Assembly (NCBI GenBank): GCA_024689165.1
Contig: JAILDS010000253.1
Location: 1 to 6,177 of the forward strand
Length of the DNA: 6,177 nucleotides
Source: Clostridia bacterium
Lineage (GTDB): Bacteria; Bacillota; Clostridia; Oscillospirales; Acutalibacteraceae
Direction of reading: 5' to 3'
Numbering within the stretch: position 1 is the stretch's first letter; the number at the start of each line of letters is the position of its first letter. Position numbers and translations under genes: made by a program. Positions 5,007 to 6,177 of this stretch are shown here, piece after piece. A model generated the notes under the pieces. That model searched no databases. It was not told where the DNA came from and saw only the letters and a program-made list of their open reading frames with translations.

Positions 5007-6177
5007 ATGAAAATATGTATCACACAGAGCGCTCCCGGAACGGCTTACGCCGCGGCGGAGCTGGAACGCTTTCTGAAGGAATACACCGCCGCCGGGATCG
5101 TTTCCGACAATGAAGCCGCAGACCGCTGCGTCGTGATGGAAGCTGACGCCGGTATCCCGGAACATCATTACTCCGTCCGCGGAGACGGAAAAACGCTCTC
5201 TGTACGCGGCGGCAGCCCCTCCGCCGTGCTCTGCGGCGTGTGCGACGCTTTGTCGGAAGCGGGCATCCTGTTCGAGGCCTCCTGTTATTCCGCGCCGCGC
5301 GGCTTCGATATCGACGCGCTTTTTTGCGCCGCTAAAGATGTGCATCCGAGATTCCGCCTGCGCGGGATCCGTCAGCACATCAATTTCCCGATGGATATCT
5401 CTTCCTATCCGCTCAAGGAGGCGAAGGAGTATGTCCGCTCCCTCGCCAGGATGCGTTTCAACGCGATCACATTCCACAGCTATCCCGGCCAGTGGCACGC
5501 GTCGCGTCCGGACGATCACGCCGGGCATTTCTTCTACGGGCAGGTGCACCCCGTTCCCAAGGGCGACCCTCTGACCGCCTCCCGCATCGGGAACCGGAAG
5601 ACCTTCTGCATCCCGGAGGCGGAGGCGATCTTTGAGGACGAGGCAAAGCGTGGGGAATACGCGGTATACTGGCTCAACGAGGTCATGAAGACCGCGAAGG
5701 AGGCGGGCATGACGGTCGCGCTCTCCGTGGAGATACGCTCCGACGATGAAGCGGCGGAAAGCCGCATGCTGCGCGAACTGCTCGGGAACTACCCTTTGAT
5801 CGACACGCTGGAGATCATCACCGAGGAAAACGGCGCCGACAGGGGACTGGCGGGAGTGACGCGGGAAAACGTCAAGGCGTTTTTCGTCGGGCTGTTCGGG
5901 GGATCGATCCTGGATGAGAACGGTGACGTTCCCGGTCTTTCGGACTGCGATCCTGCCCGGTGCGCCGCGAACGCCGTCTGCCTGAAAAGGACTCTGCGCG
6001 CTTTTGAAACGCGTGAAGAATGGCTCAGCGGATCGCCCCGCAGACCGGCGCTGCGCGCTGGGATCTACTGCACGGACAGAGAGACTCTGCGAGTGCTCCG
6101 CCCGATTTTAAGGCGCTTCCTTCCGGAAGACGTGACCATGAGCCTGCTGCCGGCGCACGGGGCGCTGGCGGCCGCAG
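5007..6177 (+). CDS. Glycosidase-like protein with GH20/GH67-type N-terminal domain (3' partial)
   Basis: An uninterrupted frame of 390 codons runs off the right edge. ATG 5007 is supported by AGAGGTG (4992-4998) 8 bp upstream and by the extended -10 promoter. Residues 1-105 look like the small alpha/beta domain preceding the barrel in GH20 hexosaminidases and GH67-like alpha-glucuronidases: an APGTAYAAAELERFL start and VRGGSPSAVLCGVCDAL (66-82), matching the family's 'g.s.rg.lyGv..fLe' pattern. A barrel-like region begins at PRFRLRGIR (114-122), continues with RMRFNAITFHSY (148-159), and has strand-like segments ending in acids, E242 (SVEI) and E273-E274 (IITEENG), that are possible catalytic residues. 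There is no signal peptide, and Cys at 4, 41, 76, 79 and 93 suits a cytoplasmic protein, so it may act on imported oligosaccharides. The superfamily is inferred from pattern memory; substrate and exact family are not determined. The C-terminus is missing. Confidence 0.8.
   Translation, partial: MKICITQSAPGTAYAAAELERFLKEYTAAGIVSDNEAADRCVVMEADAGIPEHHYSVRGDGKTLSVRGGSPSAVLCGVCDALSEAGILFEASCYSAPRGFDIDALFCAAKDVHPRFRLRGIRQHINFPMDISSYPLKEAKEYVRSLARMRFNAITFHSYPGQWHASRPDDHAGHFFYGQVHPVPKGDPLTASRIGNRKTFCIPEAEAIFEDEAKRGEYAVYWLNEVMKTAKEAGMTVALSVEIRSDDEAAESRMLRELLGNYPLIDTLEIITEENGADRGLAGVTRENVKAFFVGLFGGSILDENGDVPGLSDCDPARCAANAVCLKRTLRAFETREEWLSGSPRRPALRAGIYCTDRETLRVLRPILRRFLPEDVTMSLLPAHGALAAA

Noticed and set aside
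5338..5355. A + strand frame starting with the peptide MCIRDS, a string known from transposase-adapter contamination in assemblies.
   Set aside because: The underlying bases are ATGTGCATCCGAGATTCC, not the adapter sequence ATGTGTATAAGAGACAG, and the stretch lies in another frame inside a continuous coding region. It is a coincidence.
4797..5549. A 250-codon open frame on the minus strand spanning the spacer and the start of the glycosidase-like gene.
   Set aside because: It is mostly antisense to the 5007 gene, has no recognisable motifs, and crosses that gene's promoter and ribosome binding site. It is the usual shadow in GC-rich DNA.

Overview
The window most likely comes from a Gram-positive gut- or rumen-type Clostridium (Bacillota, Clostridia). 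This rests on three things seen in the sequence: sigma-A promoters (TTGACA/TATACT and an extended -10), purine-rich GGAGG-type ribosome binding sites, and a leftmost gene tail with the acidic 'HxDxNxDG..CDxCG' plus 'CPYCGKxH' pattern I associate with secreted proteins of gut Clostridia. GC content looks to be in the mid-50s percent by eye. The assignment is inference, without any rRNA or marker gene.

Layout, all genes on the + strand. (1) 2-190: the last 62 codons of a probable surface protein, followed by a strong GC hairpin terminator (261-283, nested in 248-300). (2) 398-1693: a full-length NDP-hexose 2,3-dehydratase, the enzyme type that starts 2-deoxygenation of nucleotide-bound 4-keto-6-deoxyhexoses. 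Its stop overlaps the GTG start of a 46-codon ORF (1690-1830) that looks like the surviving 5' end of a truncated gene. (3) A spacer with a weak terminator, an excellent promoter (1966-1993) and an alternating GTTC/GAAC/GTTC array. (4) A two-gene operon: a DUF362 protein with a 2x[4Fe-4S] ferredoxin tail (2039-3166) and, 18 bp downstream, a B12-binding-domain radical SAM enzyme (3185-4690). (5) A 316-bp spacer without a convincing gene, holding a bulged hairpin and an extended -10 promoter (4936-4964). (6) 5007 to the window edge: an open 390-codon reading frame resembling glycosidases with a GH20/GH67-type N-terminal domain, with no signal peptide.

How the genes may work together: the clearest unit is the DUF362-ferredoxin/radical SAM pair, where the first protein could supply electrons to the second; substrate and product are unknown. 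The dehydratase belongs to deoxysugar metabolism, but no other sugar-nucleotide gene is in view, so it looks isolated or left over from a damaged operon. The last gene has its own promoter and is probably a separate carbohydrate-catabolic locus. I see no tRNA, rRNA, CRISPR array, insertion sequence or attachment site.
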